Shown: positions 22,070 to 33,474 of the stretch, piece by piece
How the letters are laid out: every line of letters starts with the position of its first letter
How positions within the stretch are numbered: position 1 is the first letter of the stretch
NCBI GenBank assembly: GCA_019925095.2
Contig: CM034398.1
Coordinates: 13,981,001 to 14,045,000, forward strand
Source of the DNA: Dendrolimus kikuchii
Lineage: Eukaryota; Arthropoda; Insecta; Lepidoptera; Lasiocampidae
Direction of reading: 5' to 3'
Length of the DNA: 64,000 bases
Program-made: the position numbers and the translations under genes
The notes under the pieces: generated by a model
The model's database searches: none
Seen by the model: the letters and a program-made list of their open reading frames with translations, nothing else
What the model was told of the DNA's origin: nothing

Positions 22070-22366
22070 TCACATAAAGGTTAAATTATGTACAATTTCG
22101 TTATAAAAAAAATATAAATAATATATAAGTCCCAAATCGTTATTGGGTGGCAACGTGCCCAAAACGCTGGCCGTATTCTCGGGCTGGATGGCAATGCCGA
22201 TGCGTTGCCCCAAGTAAAGGCCAGCCCTTTGGTCACGTGAGCCTTCTACCAAACGAAATGATAGATTTCGATGAAACCGATAGGCTCCGGGACACCATAG
22301 CCCTAGAGTTTTGACACCAAACGTCTCAAATATGTATCCATTAATAATTAAATTAAAAAAATACAA
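22070..22366 (-). pseudogene. Decayed LINE C-terminal coding fragment (VETLxPW type), second copy
   Basis: The frame contains FGVKTLGLWCPGAYRF, DQRAGLYLGQRIGIAIQPEN and TASVLGTLP, colinear with the fragment at 3715-4029. This copy keeps more family residues in the C-terminal part (QRIGIAIQ..N.ASVLGTL) but has lost the Glu of VETL. The ends of the frame are non-coding flanks. Confidence 0.65.
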
Positions 22367-22724
22367 TTTTGTTTATGCTATTTTTATGGCATTGGAAATG
22401 AACCGAATGTCATCAGGTTTTGATACAATACGTATTTTCAATAGCAGACATGAGACAGAATAATTTAAACCCAGAAAATGAAGTCTCTTCCATAGAATGC
22501 GGATCAGAATTTTACGCGAGTGATACCACGTGGAAAGCTGTATTAAAAATATATAGTTTACTGTACACTAAGATTTTACTTGACATTTCCTGTTAATATA
22601 ATATAGTATAAAAAATATAATTCTCACACTACGTATAGGAATTGATCACTGCTGTTAACTGACATTTTGACTTGTCGTTTTCAAATGGATTGAATAAATT
22701 ATCATCATCATAATATTTAAGAGT

Positions 22725-22880
22725 TTAACACTTATCGGTGGAGCCTTTTCCAATCCACTCTATATTCTCGGCCAGCTGCTTCACTTCTTTATAGGACACG
22801 ACACCTATCCTTTCCTTTATTTGGTCGATAAACGTCCTAATAGGTCTTCCGTTCCTTCTTCTCTCTTCTGCCTTTCACTT
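22725..22880 (-). pseudogene. RTE-like LINE C-terminal fragment
   Basis: The minus strand reads RRRNGRPIRTFIDQIKERIG then SYKEVKQLAENIEW, the 'GRP.RTFIDQ' C-terminal region of RTE-type polyproteins. It is followed by an ATGATGATG-type 3' run at 22698-22712. 5'-truncated. Confidence 0.6.
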
Positions 22881-23029
22881 TGCCTTCTATTATTATCTTA
22901 GAGAAAAGAGCGAATAAGAGGCTATGTATAAAATAATATGTGTAGAATAGATTACTTTTTCGTGGCAGTATCTCTTTTCAATACATATGTATTTGACATT
23001 CAAGAATTGATAAATAAAAATAAAAATAT

Positions 23030-23120
23030 AAACTGTGAAAATGAATGTACACACTAAAACTATACCTAATTATCCACAAAGGGCAGTCTTATCGCTAAAT
23101 AGGGATCTATTCGGGACTAC
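23030..23120 (-). mobile_element. L4 LINE 3'-end fragment, diverged
   Basis: The reverse complement reads 'gatccctatttagcgataaga.tgcccTTTGTgga.aattaggtatagTTTTAGT.tgtaca', parallel to the 10.3 and 54.4 kb copies. One hairpin arm has drifted. Confidence 0.5.
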
Positions 23121-23311
23121 TCCTGGAATCAACTGGACTGTACTGAATATATTTTTAATTAAGTAAATTAAACTGAACGAACTGATTAATCATGAATTTG
23201 ACACATATTACAATAAATACTAAAATAGTATTCATGTAAAAGAGCAGGCGTTAAAATATCTTGTTATCATCTTACTTTCAATAGTTCATTAAGAAATATT
23301 TTAATTATTGT

Positions 23312-23954
23312 TTAAACAATTATTATATCTTTGAAGACCACGGGCCATAAAAATGGCCCGGACATTTGGAAGGCTTGCATGGGGCCATGGGCAGGCCAAC
23401 ACGTAGAGGCCCTTTGACAAATTTAATGTTAATGTGGCGTGACACTGACCGGCGATTATCCCTGTCTACACCATATAATAATGCACCCAAGGACAAGCCC
23501 CGGCCAGTGTAGGACTATTGTGGGAAATGAGGACAAAAAGTACCGGGCTATTGGGGTGAACTGCTAGTGGTACTAGGGGTCTGGGAATATGGGGACTATG
23601 GCGTCTGTCCGTCGCAATGTTCAGGGAACATGAAAAAATGGACAGACGGTAACTCGCCACTGCCTGCATGGGCCCCAAAAAATGCCATAGAAGACAGGGG
23701 CAACATGGGTGTGAGTGGCTAAGGAGTGTAGAGAGGTGGGCTGCAGGTTCACCGAAGCTATTTCTGACGTGATGCCATTTATCACTTCCACCCCTGGAGC
23801 TTGAGTCTTAGCTCTAGCGACCTCCACTCCGTGCCAGCTGGCTAAGACAAGTACGGAAGCGAGGGCCTTGGCCCCCGGAGTCAGGTCCGAGCTATCGCTA
23901 CTCACCTAAGGCTTAGCCATAAAGCCCCCCTGCGGGTGCTTAAACAATTATTAT
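23312..23954 (-). mobile_element. GC-rich insertion with exact 15-bp TSD, family unrecognised
   Basis: TTAAACAATTATTAT occurs at 23312-23326 and 23940-23954, enclosing 613 bp that is far more GC-rich than the surroundings. The minus strand carries a frame (to 23905) with LTPGAKALASVLVLASWHGV and ITSEIASVNLQPTSLHSL that matches no domain I know. There is no poly(A) on either side. A TSD of this length argues for a retroposon. Its orientation is a guess based on the open frame. Confidence 0.7.
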
Positions 23955-25211
23955 TAAGCTATTTGACTTTTAATACGTGTGACGTCATAAGTCAGTATTC
24001 TCATACAAATTCAAGGAGGCTTTATATGACCTTTTGCGCGATGATAAAAATCATCCCAGTTGATTTGACTGTCAAATACCCGATTGAGTACATAAATATG
24101 CTTCGGATAAAGTAACTATAGCACCGGGGCCGGCTTAAGCATATTGGGCGCCGAGGTGCGAATATTAGGTTGCATTCCCCTTACCAGCAATGAAAATAGC
24201 ATTTAATTTTTGTTTCATAATGATTTTGGCAAAAACGAAAGCCTTGTGCATTCGTGATGTCCGCCAGTCTTTCTGTTCATCTATATTTGTACGTCACGGT
24301 CATTTTTCTCAGACACTATAGGGTTTATAATGGATGAAAATTGGCAGGAAGATGTAATCTATATGGCGTTGAATTTTTTCAATGTTTAGTCGTGTAGATG
24401 TCGTTAGTTAGGCTGATAAACTGTGGTGTTATTTAATTAATTTTTTCTTGAAGTCAATTGACTTGTGTCACGCACCCCTTGCACCCCCGGGTAAAGACGT
24501 CCCTGTATAGCACCATAATTACGATACATTTGATCTCGAAAATTGTTACAGCCTTCGCAAAATATAAATTCTAAATTTACGTTTAAAATAAAGCAAAAAT
24601 ATATAGGATTACGATCTATTTTATCTATTCGACGACCTTAGACATGTATATTTTTATCTTTATCATCTATAAATAAAATGTGATCTTCTATTCAAATTAA
24701 CAAATGCTAGGAAAAAACAAAGCGGGAAAAACACCGCTGCCGCACGCCTAATGTTATGTGTACGGTTCTTTACGTGAACAATGTACATGTTTGTTTGAAT
24801 AGAGGATTGAGCTCTGACGTACTCCATAGAGCTCATAAACAATGGGTGTCTTCTGTACAGAACGTTCTTGGATTCAGAGAAACACGCTCCACACAGCCAT
24901 GCATATTTTACGAGTATATGGACGTACAGACTACAAGGCTCACGGAATTGTAAATGTTAATTGAACTTCCAAATAACAAGATAGAATCATAAATATATTT
25001 TATCTTTGCGTCTGTGCATTCTAATCTACATAATGGTTCAATTGGTATACAGTTCTCAACGGCGTAATGCTATTGGCGAGTTCTAGTATTATTTTTTTGT
25101 TTAATGGAAGCAGATTGAAAAATTAAAAGATATTACAATTTTAAATGTTTATATTAGTCGTATACGAATGATTCATATTTATGCATCTTAGTGTATATGT
25201 ACGAGTAAGTA
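23955..25211. other. No supportable gene
   Basis: AT-rich sequence. A 65-codon frame at 24756-24953 and the phrase GGGGCCGGCTTAAGCATATT near 24126 are noted, but neither supports a product or a family. Confidence 0.35.
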
Positions 25212-26972
25212 ATCGAGTATGCACTAATCTCTCTTTTCTTTCACCATATCCCAATTACTTGGGGTCGGCACAATATGTCTTTTCCTTCCACACTCTTCTA
25301 TTCTATTTCTCACCTTATCCATTCTTGTAACACCACACATCCATCTCAACATTCTCATCTCAGCTGAGTGAAGACGTTTGTAGTTTATCACTTTAGTGGC
25401 CCAACATTCCGACCCGTATAGCATGACTGGTCGTATGATAGATTTATATATTTGACCTTTTAGTTTCAGTGGCATTAGTTTGTCGCACGTCACACCGGTT
25501 ACCTGTCTCCACTTCTGCCATGCTACATTTATTCTTCTCCTTACATCCCTCTCTATATCACAATTATTCTGCAGTAGTGAACCAAGGTATTTGAATTCGG
25601 GGTTACATGGTAGTGTGACTGATTGTAGTTTAAGAGGTACAGCACTAGAGGTCCCGCCGAAATCACAAAACAGGTATTCGGTTTTGGTTCTGCTGATTTT
25701 TAATCCAACGTCCTCTAGCGCTTGCAGCCACCTGTTTAGTTTGTTTTGAAGTGCTACCCCATCTTCATCCACCAGGACAATATCATCTGCGAAGAGCATG
25801 CACCAGGGGGCCTCATCCTGTACCTCTGCGGTCAGTGCATCCATGACCAGCAGAAACAAGTAAGGACTTAAAGCGGATCCCTGGTGCAAACCTACCCTCA
25901 CAGGGAACTTGTTTGTGGTTCCTACTGCAGAGCGGACTTGTGTACTAACATTCTCATACATGCTTTCTATCAGTCTTACGTACTTCTCTGGCACACCTTT
26001 CGCTCTGAGGACCCACCACAGAACTTCCCGGGGGACGCGATCGTATGCTTTCTCAAGATCTATGAACACCATATGGAGATTTTTATGTACCTGTCTGTAT
26101 TTTTTCATTAGTTGTCGTATTGAAAATGTGGCATCTATTGTGCTACGACCAGGCATAAACCCAAACTGGGATAGCGTCACCTCCGTTTCCTTTCGTAGTC
26201 GGTCCTCAATCACTTTCTCCCATGCTTTCATAGTATGTGACAGCAGCTTTATTCCGCTATAGTTATTACAGTCTTGGATGTCACCTTTTTGCTTGAATAT
26301 GGGCACCAGATATGATTGGTGCCACTCCTGGGGTACAGTCTCTTCGATCATTAACTTATTAAAGAATAAAGCCAGCCACATCCTTCCATCCTCACCTAAC
26401 ATCTTCCATACTTCGATAGGGATACCATCTGGTCCCACTGCTTTACCATTCTTCATCTTTCGCAATACATCTTGCAATTCATCCATCCTTATTTCATTCA
26501 CTAGCCCCATATTTCCTCTCAAGTCTTCTAGTTCATGATGCCACATATTTTCTTCATTCAACAACTTATCAAAATATTTCATCCATCTCGCTTTTATACT
26601 GCAATCATCCGTTAAAACCTTTTCATCTTCGTCTTTTATACACCTGATGTGAGTCATGTCCTTGCTTTGATGATCTCTTTCTTTTGCAAGTCGGTACAAG
26701 CTTTTGCCCTATGCTATTTTTTATGTTTTTATATAGTTTATTCTGAACGCTAGCTTTTGCTGTAGCCACCGCCTGTTTTACTTGCTTATTTATTTGTTTG
26801 TATTTTCCTTTGGAGGACAGCTGGGACTCTATATCAGTTCCAAATAAATTTCGCTGCCATTCTTTAAAAGCATTCTTTTTTTCTTTTATTCTTCCCTGTA
26901 TTTCCTCATTTCACCACCAAGTTTCTTTGCTAATCTTGGTAGCACCTTTCGTTATATCGAGTATGCACTAAT
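25212..26972 (-). mobile_element. RTE-like LINE family A, 5'-truncated, exact 17-bp TSD
   Basis: ATCGAGTATGCACTAAT lies at 25212-25228 and again at 26956-26972, bounding a 1727-bp insertion on the minus strand. Its 3' end is ATGGTGAAAGAAAAGAGAG without poly(A), as in family-A copy 2. The upstream endonuclease domain is missing, so the copy is 5'-truncated at 26955. Upstream of the main reverse transcriptase frame the reading frame continues (KNAFKEWQRN.., KASVQNKLYKNIKNSIGQK). It carries a stop in a WWW tract near 26910 and a one-base frameshift at about 26698-26700. The TSD is still exact, so the insertion is not ancient. Confidence 0.9.
25224..26699 (-). pseudogene. Family-A reverse transcriptase, C-terminally fused by internal deletion
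   Basis: The open frame is about 490 codons but begins with TTG immediately after a frameshift, so it is not a genuine start. RT landmarks appear in order: KAVGPDGIPIEVWK (86-99), FGFMPGRST (179-187), FIDLEKAYDRVP with the first catalytic Asp (212-223), LHQGSALSP (271-279) and LFADD with the catalytic Asp pair (302-306). Then come SRTKTEYL and RPVMLYGSECW (423-433). After MDKVRN (465) the frame joins, out of register, the last codons of the element. Reading IEECGRKRHIV in the next frame gives the RRVWKEKTYC..DPK end seen in family-A copy 2. About 200 bp coding for the C-terminal domain (WYGH..GRPKKRW) has been deleted. The copy should not be functional. Confidence 0.85.
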
Positions 26973-27487
26973 ATTCGTTCAAAAAAATAATCTTTAGTAA
27001 CGGCAACAGTATATCTATGCTATTATGCCTATTTGAAATCTGATTCGTTGTAATATTGGATAACTATTTGTGGGGCTACGACGACGACTTGTACTCTCGA
27101 TATACATATACCTATATTGTTTACGTAATAAATGTAGGGTTAAACTTAACACAAATGTAGAACTATATCTAATAATAATTATGTTCAAGAGATGCAATTT
27201 AATAGCAAAGCTAAATGTAGTCTTTCGTATCTCTGAGGGCAATATTTATTTTCCGATTTGGCATATTTTATAATGTTCGTGATAATATGTCCAAAATTTT
27301 GACCTTGCTGAATTAGGCAGAAATAAATTATTGCACGTTAACGTAATATAACACTATTAGTAATCCACTATTATTTAGACTTACCACTGATAAAAGTTTC
27401 GTTCCAGTTTATCGACGTTCTAAGTCCTTAAAATTAAGATAATTATGAAGGTTCTGGTAATGCTGTAATTACTTTAGATTAGAATAT
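26973..27487. other. No feature recognised
   Basis: AT-rich sequence right of the family-A TSD. Overlapping short frames on both strands near 27015-27273 lack any family resemblance. Confidence 0.35.
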
Positions 27488-27745
27488 TGCCTGATGGCCT
27501 CTGTGGTGGAGTGGGAGATGCCTTTGTCAGCCTGTCTCACTGCAACGCAGAGGCTCTAGGTTCGATTCCTAGCATGGTAAATTTCGAAAATGGACTTTCC
27601 ATTATTTACTATGGTCTGGGTGTCTGGGATAGGCACAAGAGTGGTCCGTTGTATATTACCCGTAACACAATCGTAACTTACTTAACTTGGGGATATATAA
27701 TGTGTGTGTTTGTCTGCAGATTATATAATTATTTTATTCATATAA
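27488..27745 (+). mobile_element. tRNA-related SINE (GGCCTCTGTGG type), copy 1
   Basis: An A-box-like TGGTGGAGTGG (27504-27514) and a perfect B box GGTTCGATTCC (27559-27569) are present. The shared body is TTTACTATGGTCTGGGTGTC, 'GTGGTCCGTTGTATATTACC' and 'TTAACTTGGGGATATATAAT', with a TGTCTGC.GATTAT end. Two more copies (47108, 53378) match over the whole length. The 108-codon frame across it is incidental. Confidence 0.75.
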
Positions 27746-27784
27746 ATTTGAGAAACAAAAAAGAAGTTAAGTACTTTGTGGTGG

Positions 27785-28025
27785 TTGTTTTATGTTGTGT
27801 GGTGCGTCTATAATGGTTAACACGTTGGATAGGGTGACACACCAGAAGGCGAGAGTACTCATGGCTCTATCGTCCCGCTGGAGCTAGGCTCAACCGCTGG
27901 AGGGGGAAGTACAGAATAAGATAATAAGAAGGGGAGTACAGAATAAGAAGAAGTAGCTATAAATGATTCCATGTACGTTACGTAACATATTTGTAAGCCC
28001 GCGTACAAAAAAAAAGTCCCGTAGC
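27785..28025 (+). repeat. Repeat shared with 52755-53110
   Basis: Both places share GTGTGGTGCGTC, CGTTGGATAGGGTGAC, GCTGGAGCTAGGCTC and ACCGCTGGAGGGG, and further on ATTCCATGTACGT.ACGTAACA. In this window both instances lie near a copy of the 27.5-kb SINE or a Helitron-like element. Family unknown. Confidence 0.5.
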
Positions 28026-30239
28026 GGTGAAAAACGTGCCCTGTTACTATTATTTATGTATGGAACCACAAAACACTATAAAATGAAACTATTCTATATA
28101 TTGTTATATTGTTGAAACTAATTTTTATTTAAACTATTTTTTAATTTTTTATGATTGCGATATACAAACGGACCGACACAACGCTGTAGCTAATATTAAA
28201 TGAATAATTTTCATGCGATTATACTTGAAGAATTTTAAATGTCCTTAAAATAAAAAAATGTCAACAAAACATGTTTAGAAATCTTGAATATTTTTTCCTC
28301 TCAAGCAATATTTTCAAATGTAAATTGTTGGTTAACAAGACAACACATTTGTGTTTAATATTGCTTAATGGTACTTGTAATTTTCTTAAGAATATCATAA
28401 CAGAGAGTAAATAAATCAAAACGTTAAACATTTATTCAATTCAGGCGCTGTTTAACTTTGTGCGAGCCTTATCCAAGAGATTAATTTATATATGATAAAC
28501 TCTTTTATAATAACATATCTCTCAATTTAAAGGGGCTTTTCATCGAAATAGATGGGTATTCGAGATATGTACTGTTTTATGTCTTTAAAAAAATAACAGA
28601 TATTACGAAATAAAACTAATGACAATTAAGAAGTGGAGATATAAGAGTACTCAGAATTTAAGAGTTTCTTTACAAAATAAAGCAATTTATATTCGGTCTT
28701 ATTTCTAACATGAACTAAGATTATTTTGTTTATAAAATGTAAGCATTGTTAATTACAATGATGACAGGTTGGCTCTTACTTTGACTGCGGGTTATAGTTT
28801 TTTGTCATCATTTCCATAAATAACGAATTTTTATTACATGAACAATATTAAATAAAAATATATATAGAATTGGTTTATTTATTATAGCTAAACGTTTAGA
28901 ATATTATTTTTCATTTCTCATATTCTGAAAAAACGCTTGGAGTTGCCTGATCACAGGGATGAAACAGTACTTTTCGTCCCTGGGAAACGATTTTAAAAAT
29001 TTAGGAAACTATGTGAACTATAGATATATAATAAATGCGACTCATTTCCCAATTTTTTTTACAGCCACTGTTAAATCGCAACATAAATTATAATAAAAAA
29101 ATCAACAATTTTGTAACATCATTTTATACTTATAAATTACTTTTCACTAAATTATTTATTTAATTTGCATAAATTTGAGCGAAATATTTACTATCAACAG
29201 TGACAAGAAATACTGGCTAGTAAAATGCCGCACACAAAAAAAACTTGACGTTTCACATGTGACGTATTAAATGAGTTCATCAGATTTCGATATGGATTTA
29301 ACGCTTGATTTCATTAGATCAATCAATCAGTTTTTATATACTTTCTTCATATTCGAAGTGAAAAGCAGTGTTAACCGCGGGCGAAAGGCCTATTTAGGCA
29401 CTCGAACTATAAGTGCCCTCGCTACACTTGTGTGCCAAACCATCTAGGAGAAAGGGTAAATGTAATAATTCAAACTACTTCATATTAATTAATTGTACAT
29501 AATGTGCAACCTTTTAGCATCTTGGTCAAATCCTTTTGGGTTTTAAGATGTAGATATGTAAACATTGTGTGTTTTTGTTTCAATAAATAAATTTAAAAAA
29601 AAATCATGCCTAAATAGGTCACTTTCACCTCTCGTTTAACAATCTACTATTACTTAATTCTTTCTACGTCTTTGTTTTTAAAAAATATGTTTGATATATG
29701 TCGCCAACACATCCTTTAATATTGTACTTCATTAGATGATAACGTTCAACTATTACATTTCCTGTTTTCTTATTCACTTTTAGATATCGAAAACTAAAAG
29801 TTGAAGATCAAATCGAAATAAGAAATAAATAAATTCAAATCCACGTTGTGAATCATTAGTCCTAAACTAATATTACCCTGTTATATAAACTAAGTCGGCG
29901 TGTACCTAATATCTACGTAGAAGGGTGTAGCCGAGCCTCACTAAGCTTTTGTTTCATTTCAAGCAAATGTTCTTTCATTTTCTAATGGATAGGCACTGAG
30001 GGAATATTTGTTGGCAAACTTTTACCAGACATAGATAATATTTACATAACAAACGAAAGGGGTAAGGGTTTTTGGTGTCCCAAAGAACGTATTCTTGTCA
30101 GAGATCCCGATTTCGAGGAGGATTTGTCGGTCAATTTTGCATCGGTACCTTTTTAGGGTGCAGTAGGCAAATCATAGAAACGTAACCTATATAATTTCAT
30201 CATAAAATATACGTCTGTCATGTCTCACATCAATCTTTC
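28026..30239. other. No supportable gene; one possible poly(A)-tailed remnant
   Basis: Very AT-rich. The piece 29400-29603 ends TTTCAATAAATAAATTTAAAAAAAAA, like a polyadenylated 3' end, and could be an old LINE or processed-transcript tail. I found no TSD and no coding sequence. Nothing else is recognisable. Confidence 0.35.
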
Positions 30240-30305
30240 AAAATGGAATCTTATAGACTTAATGAAAGCATGACTTACATTAAGTAATCTATAAGATTCT
30301 ATTTT
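30240..30305. repeat. Short foldback hairpin
   Basis: AAAATGGAATCTTATAGA at 30240-30257 pairs with TCTATAAGATTCTATTTT at 30288-30305, with one mismatch. The inner segment CTTAATG..CATTAAG also pairs with a small offset. The spacer is about 13 nt. No TSD was identified. Confidence 0.7.
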
Positions 30306-30376
30306 ACCACCACCAGATTACAATCTACCATCACTTTCAAAGCAATTTTTCATATACATTTTTCTTCATAATGTAT

Positions 30377-31235
30377 TGTTACAACTTAGGCCCCGACAAA
30401 GACAAACTCCACGTACAGATCTGTAAAAGCATATTTTATTACCTGTCGGCATTTGAACTAATTGTAATCCTTTTATGATCGTCTTCTTTTGTTCACTTAT
30501 TTATTGGCATAAGTTTCTAGTTATTATTATTTTTTTTTTATTGCAGGAGTTCAGCAGACCGGCAGACGGCCCACTTGATGGAAAGCGGTTACCATCGCCT
30601 GTGGACATTTGCAACACCAAAGGTGCTACAAATGCACTGCTGCTCTCTTAAAGGAGACTGGAATCTGGTCACTAATGCCGGAACACAACACAAGGTTGTT
30701 ATGGCGGTATACTCTAGACCAGGGGTGGTCGTCATCCAGTCGAGCAAATACCCTACCACCTGGTTGTGGGTTGTTTAGTCGCCTTTTACGACAGGCCGCC
30801 AGACCGCAGGAAATTGTATTCTTTCTCCGTTCCTGCACGGATAAAAATTATTGTGGAGAACATCCTATTGTCCAATTGTGCTCGATCAGTAGCATAATTA
30901 GCCAGGTGTTGCGGATTACAATTATAAGCTAATTCTAGGAAATTGTGTCGACGTTGCCGGGCGGGCACATTCGCATTTGTGAAGTATAAAACGACGGCCT
31001 GATTGAGAGAGGGGTCAGTTGAGCGACAACTACGATACAGGCGTGACATGTGTACATTCGAGAATCTAATAGTGACGGACTTTGCGCGTTTTATTGAATT
31101 ACGACCTTCTGTATTACGTTTGGACTTATTGTGTTCGGTTATATTTGTACCTGTGTTATACGTGTTTGTATAGTTCTAATAAACTCTATAATAATTCTAA
31201 CGGCATTTTAATTCGAGTCTCGTTAACCCGTAACA
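30377..31235 (+). mobile_element. Solo LTR-like repeat (TGTTAC..GTAACA), interrupted by an L5 insertion
   Basis: Without the insert at 30532-30846 this is about 544 bp, the same length as the copy at 62512-63054 and colinear with it. It begins TGTTACAAC and ends CCGTAACA. Inside are TATAAAA (30985-30991), an initiator-like TCAGTT 30 bp further on (31015) and AATAAA (31178-31183), the layout of an LTR promoter and polyadenylation region. The flanks GTAT/ATAT could be a mutated 4-bp TSD. No internal retrotransposon region is adjacent, so it is probably a solo LTR. The superfamily is unassigned. Small frames over it are incidental. Confidence 0.65.
30526..30852 (-). mobile_element. L5 retroposon 3' end inserted in the LTR-like repeat
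   Basis: A minus-strand copy: the plus strand starts with a T run and ATTGCAGGAGTTCAGCAGAC and ends TCCGTTCCTGCACGGATAAAA. ATTATT at 30526-30531 and 30847-30852 is a plausible 6-bp TSD. It interrupts sequence that is continuous in the LTR copy at 62.5-63.05 kb. The frames of 67-107 codons here are antisense. Confidence 0.7.
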
Positions 31236-31392
31236 ATATTTTTTTAAAGCACAATATAAAAACAATATTTTAAAAATCTTTTGTTTTATAATAAATATCT
31301 AAAATCAATATTGAGATTATTTTTATTTTTCAAAGGAAAGAAGCGCTGCAACAAACTCCCCAGCGATATACTACATATGTCACAGCCTTTTT

Positions 31393-31694
31393 TTCCAAAA
31401 TTACATACATACATACATACATACATAACTTCACGCCAGTTCCCTCGCGGGGTAGGCACGAACAACAGAGTGCCATTTAGGCTTATTCTTACACACCTCA
31501 CTTGCCTCTTTGACATTCATAACTCTTGTCATGCAAGCTCGTCTGTTCTTAAGGCTCCTGACATCACCTTCTGCTAGTACACGATCAATTTGATCATGGA
31601 AGGTGTGTCGTGGCCTTCCACGACTTCTGCATCCATCCACTTTTGCATTGTATATCTGTTTAGTCATTCTTTCATCATGCATTCCAAAATTACA
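31393..31694 (-). mobile_element. RTE-like LINE family B, 5'-truncated copy, 13-bp TSD
   Basis: Exact TTCCAAAATTACA repeats lie at 31393-31405 and 31682-31694. The minus-strand insert encodes the polyprotein C-terminus ([29 protein letters not shown]) and carries a long (CATA)n tail at its 3' end. The 108-codon frame runs past the 5' junction into unrelated DNA. Confidence 0.88.
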
Positions 31695-31892
31695 AAGTAC
31701 ACATAGAGACATCCACATCAGCTTTCTTGTAGTGTAGTGTAACTGCATAAGAAACAATAACTATAGATGGTCGCTATACATGTGACTGAAAAAAAAACTA
31801 CTTTTTTTCAGTAGGCGTCTTTTTCTTCAGTAGATATCAAAGACTTTTTTATTTAAATCGATATATACGGCAAAAGTTTCACTTCCAAAATC

Positions 31893-32216
31893 TTATCCGT
31901 GCAGGAATGGAGAAAGAATACAATTTCCTGCTGCCGGGCGGCCTGCCGTAAGAGGCGACAAAACAACCCGCAGCCAGGTGGAAGGGCATTTGCCCGACTG
32001 GATGGCTACCACCCCTGGTCTAAAGTATGTCGCCATAACAATGTTGAGTTGTGTTCTGGCATTAGTGACCAGGTTCCAACCTCCCTTAAGAGAGCAGCAG
32101 CGCATTTGTAGCACCTTTGGTGTTGCAAATGTCCATAGGCGATGGTAGCCGCTTTCCATCAAGTGGGTCGTCTGCCTGTCTGCTGAACTCATGCAATAAA
32201 AATATTTTTTTTATTA
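31893..32216 (+). mobile_element. L5 retroposon 3'-end copy
   Basis: It starts at TTATCCGTGCAGGAATGGAG and ends GCTGAACTCATGCAATAAAAA on the plus strand. It is closely similar to 55364-55677 and is the reverse complement of the 30.5-kb copy. The 99-codon minus frame is antisense. No clear TSD. Confidence 0.7.
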
Positions 32217-32549
32217 AAATGTGTTTATCCTCTGCCTAACTTTGGAGTTAACATTCTGAAAAAAAAACAAGTTTTAGAAAAACACTTCGACAAACCCATG
32301 ATTTCAATAAGATACGTTTAAACAGTTTTCAATATGTATGATATTTCTAATTAAAACTTTTTTTACCTGCACGGAACCGTTCACTGTAAGTTCTTTGGCA
32401 TAAACTAAGTCATTTAAGCCCTAGAGGCTTCCAACATTATGTATAAATCGATCAATTGTATATTATACTACTTTGTTCGACTATGGCACAGAAACCTCAT
32501 GGATTTATTCGTGCCGCAGAGTCATGTAAAATACATTAGGTTATGATAC

Positions 32550-32650
32550 ATTTTTTTATTGTAGGAGTTCAGCAGACAGGCAGTCGGCCCACTCGGTGGA
32601 AAGCGGTTAGCCTATGGACATTTGTAATGTCCTCTCTTAAGGGACAATAG
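32550..32650 (-). mobile_element. L5 copy with internal deletion
   Basis: The plus strand reads TTTTTTTATTGTAGGAGTTCAGCAGAC, GGCCCACTCGGTGGAAAGCGGTTAG, then jumps to CCTATGGACATTTG and CTCTCTTAAGGGA. The middle of the element is missing. Confidence 0.6.
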
Positions 32651-33474
32651 TAAGATTTTAAAATTGAATTTACACAATATCAATATTATACTGGGTTATC
32701 AAAAATAGGAGCAGAGGCGAGGAATTGTTATCATCATACAAGTTTTTACTTCTGATTTGATAATAATAAGCGACGTTCCATCATTCGATTATATGTTTCT
32801 GATTAGTACCAGGTCTGCACATGGGAGCGTGACGCTCCGCCTTCGGTTTCAATATAGAATCTTTTCAGATTATATTTGGTCGATTTGTGGTTATTTTGGT
32901 ACATTGATTGCAGGTCCCTTGGGAGATCATTTACAATGATTGGTGTCATATATTCTTCGAGTCTTGTCCCATATACGTTATTATATTTATGAATAATATA
33001 TTTACATGTGCCAGATCTCGGTCTTATGTAGTTAGGTCTAGTCTTCTTAGCTAATTGTTCTAGTTTATTGCTTATTTATTTATTACATTCAGTTAATATT
33101 AAAAATGTAACCTTATCGAATATACTCATAACATTACAATAATTCTTAATAATATTAAAACAAAGTCGACGTATTTAGTTAAACGTATAAACACGTCCTT
33201 CAATAAGCTACTGAGTAACTTCGGCGCAGGTAAGTTAATCGGGAAATCTTTGTTATACGGAAATCGCGTTGTTGCTCACCGCTTATCAACTTTGCCGTTA
33301 CCTGAATACTGATATCATAATGTCTTTAATATTTAGGTTAGTCACGTGTAATAATAAACGTATTACTTTTTGCTTACTTCTTTTATGTATTGTGTGAAAC
33401 CATCACGGAATTATTATGATTAAATGATAGTGATATGATCATGTGTATCATATGTAGAGAAAACGATGATTTTT
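32651..33474. other. No feature recognised
   Basis: AT-rich sequence. A 60-codon frame at 32757 lacks family resemblance. Confidence 0.35.

Noticed and set aside
25480..26538. Plus-strand frames of 75-117 codons
   Set aside because: Shadows of the family-A reverse transcriptase on the minus strand.
27493..27570. A possible tRNA gene with A and B boxes
   Set aside because: The B box is perfect, but the sequence does not fold as a cloverleaf by eye and recurs with a long common body in three places, so it is a SINE.
30575..30932. 67-107-codon plus-strand frames
   Set aside because: They are antisense to an L5 retroposon and run into the LTR-like repeat; the same sequence in other copies is interrupted.
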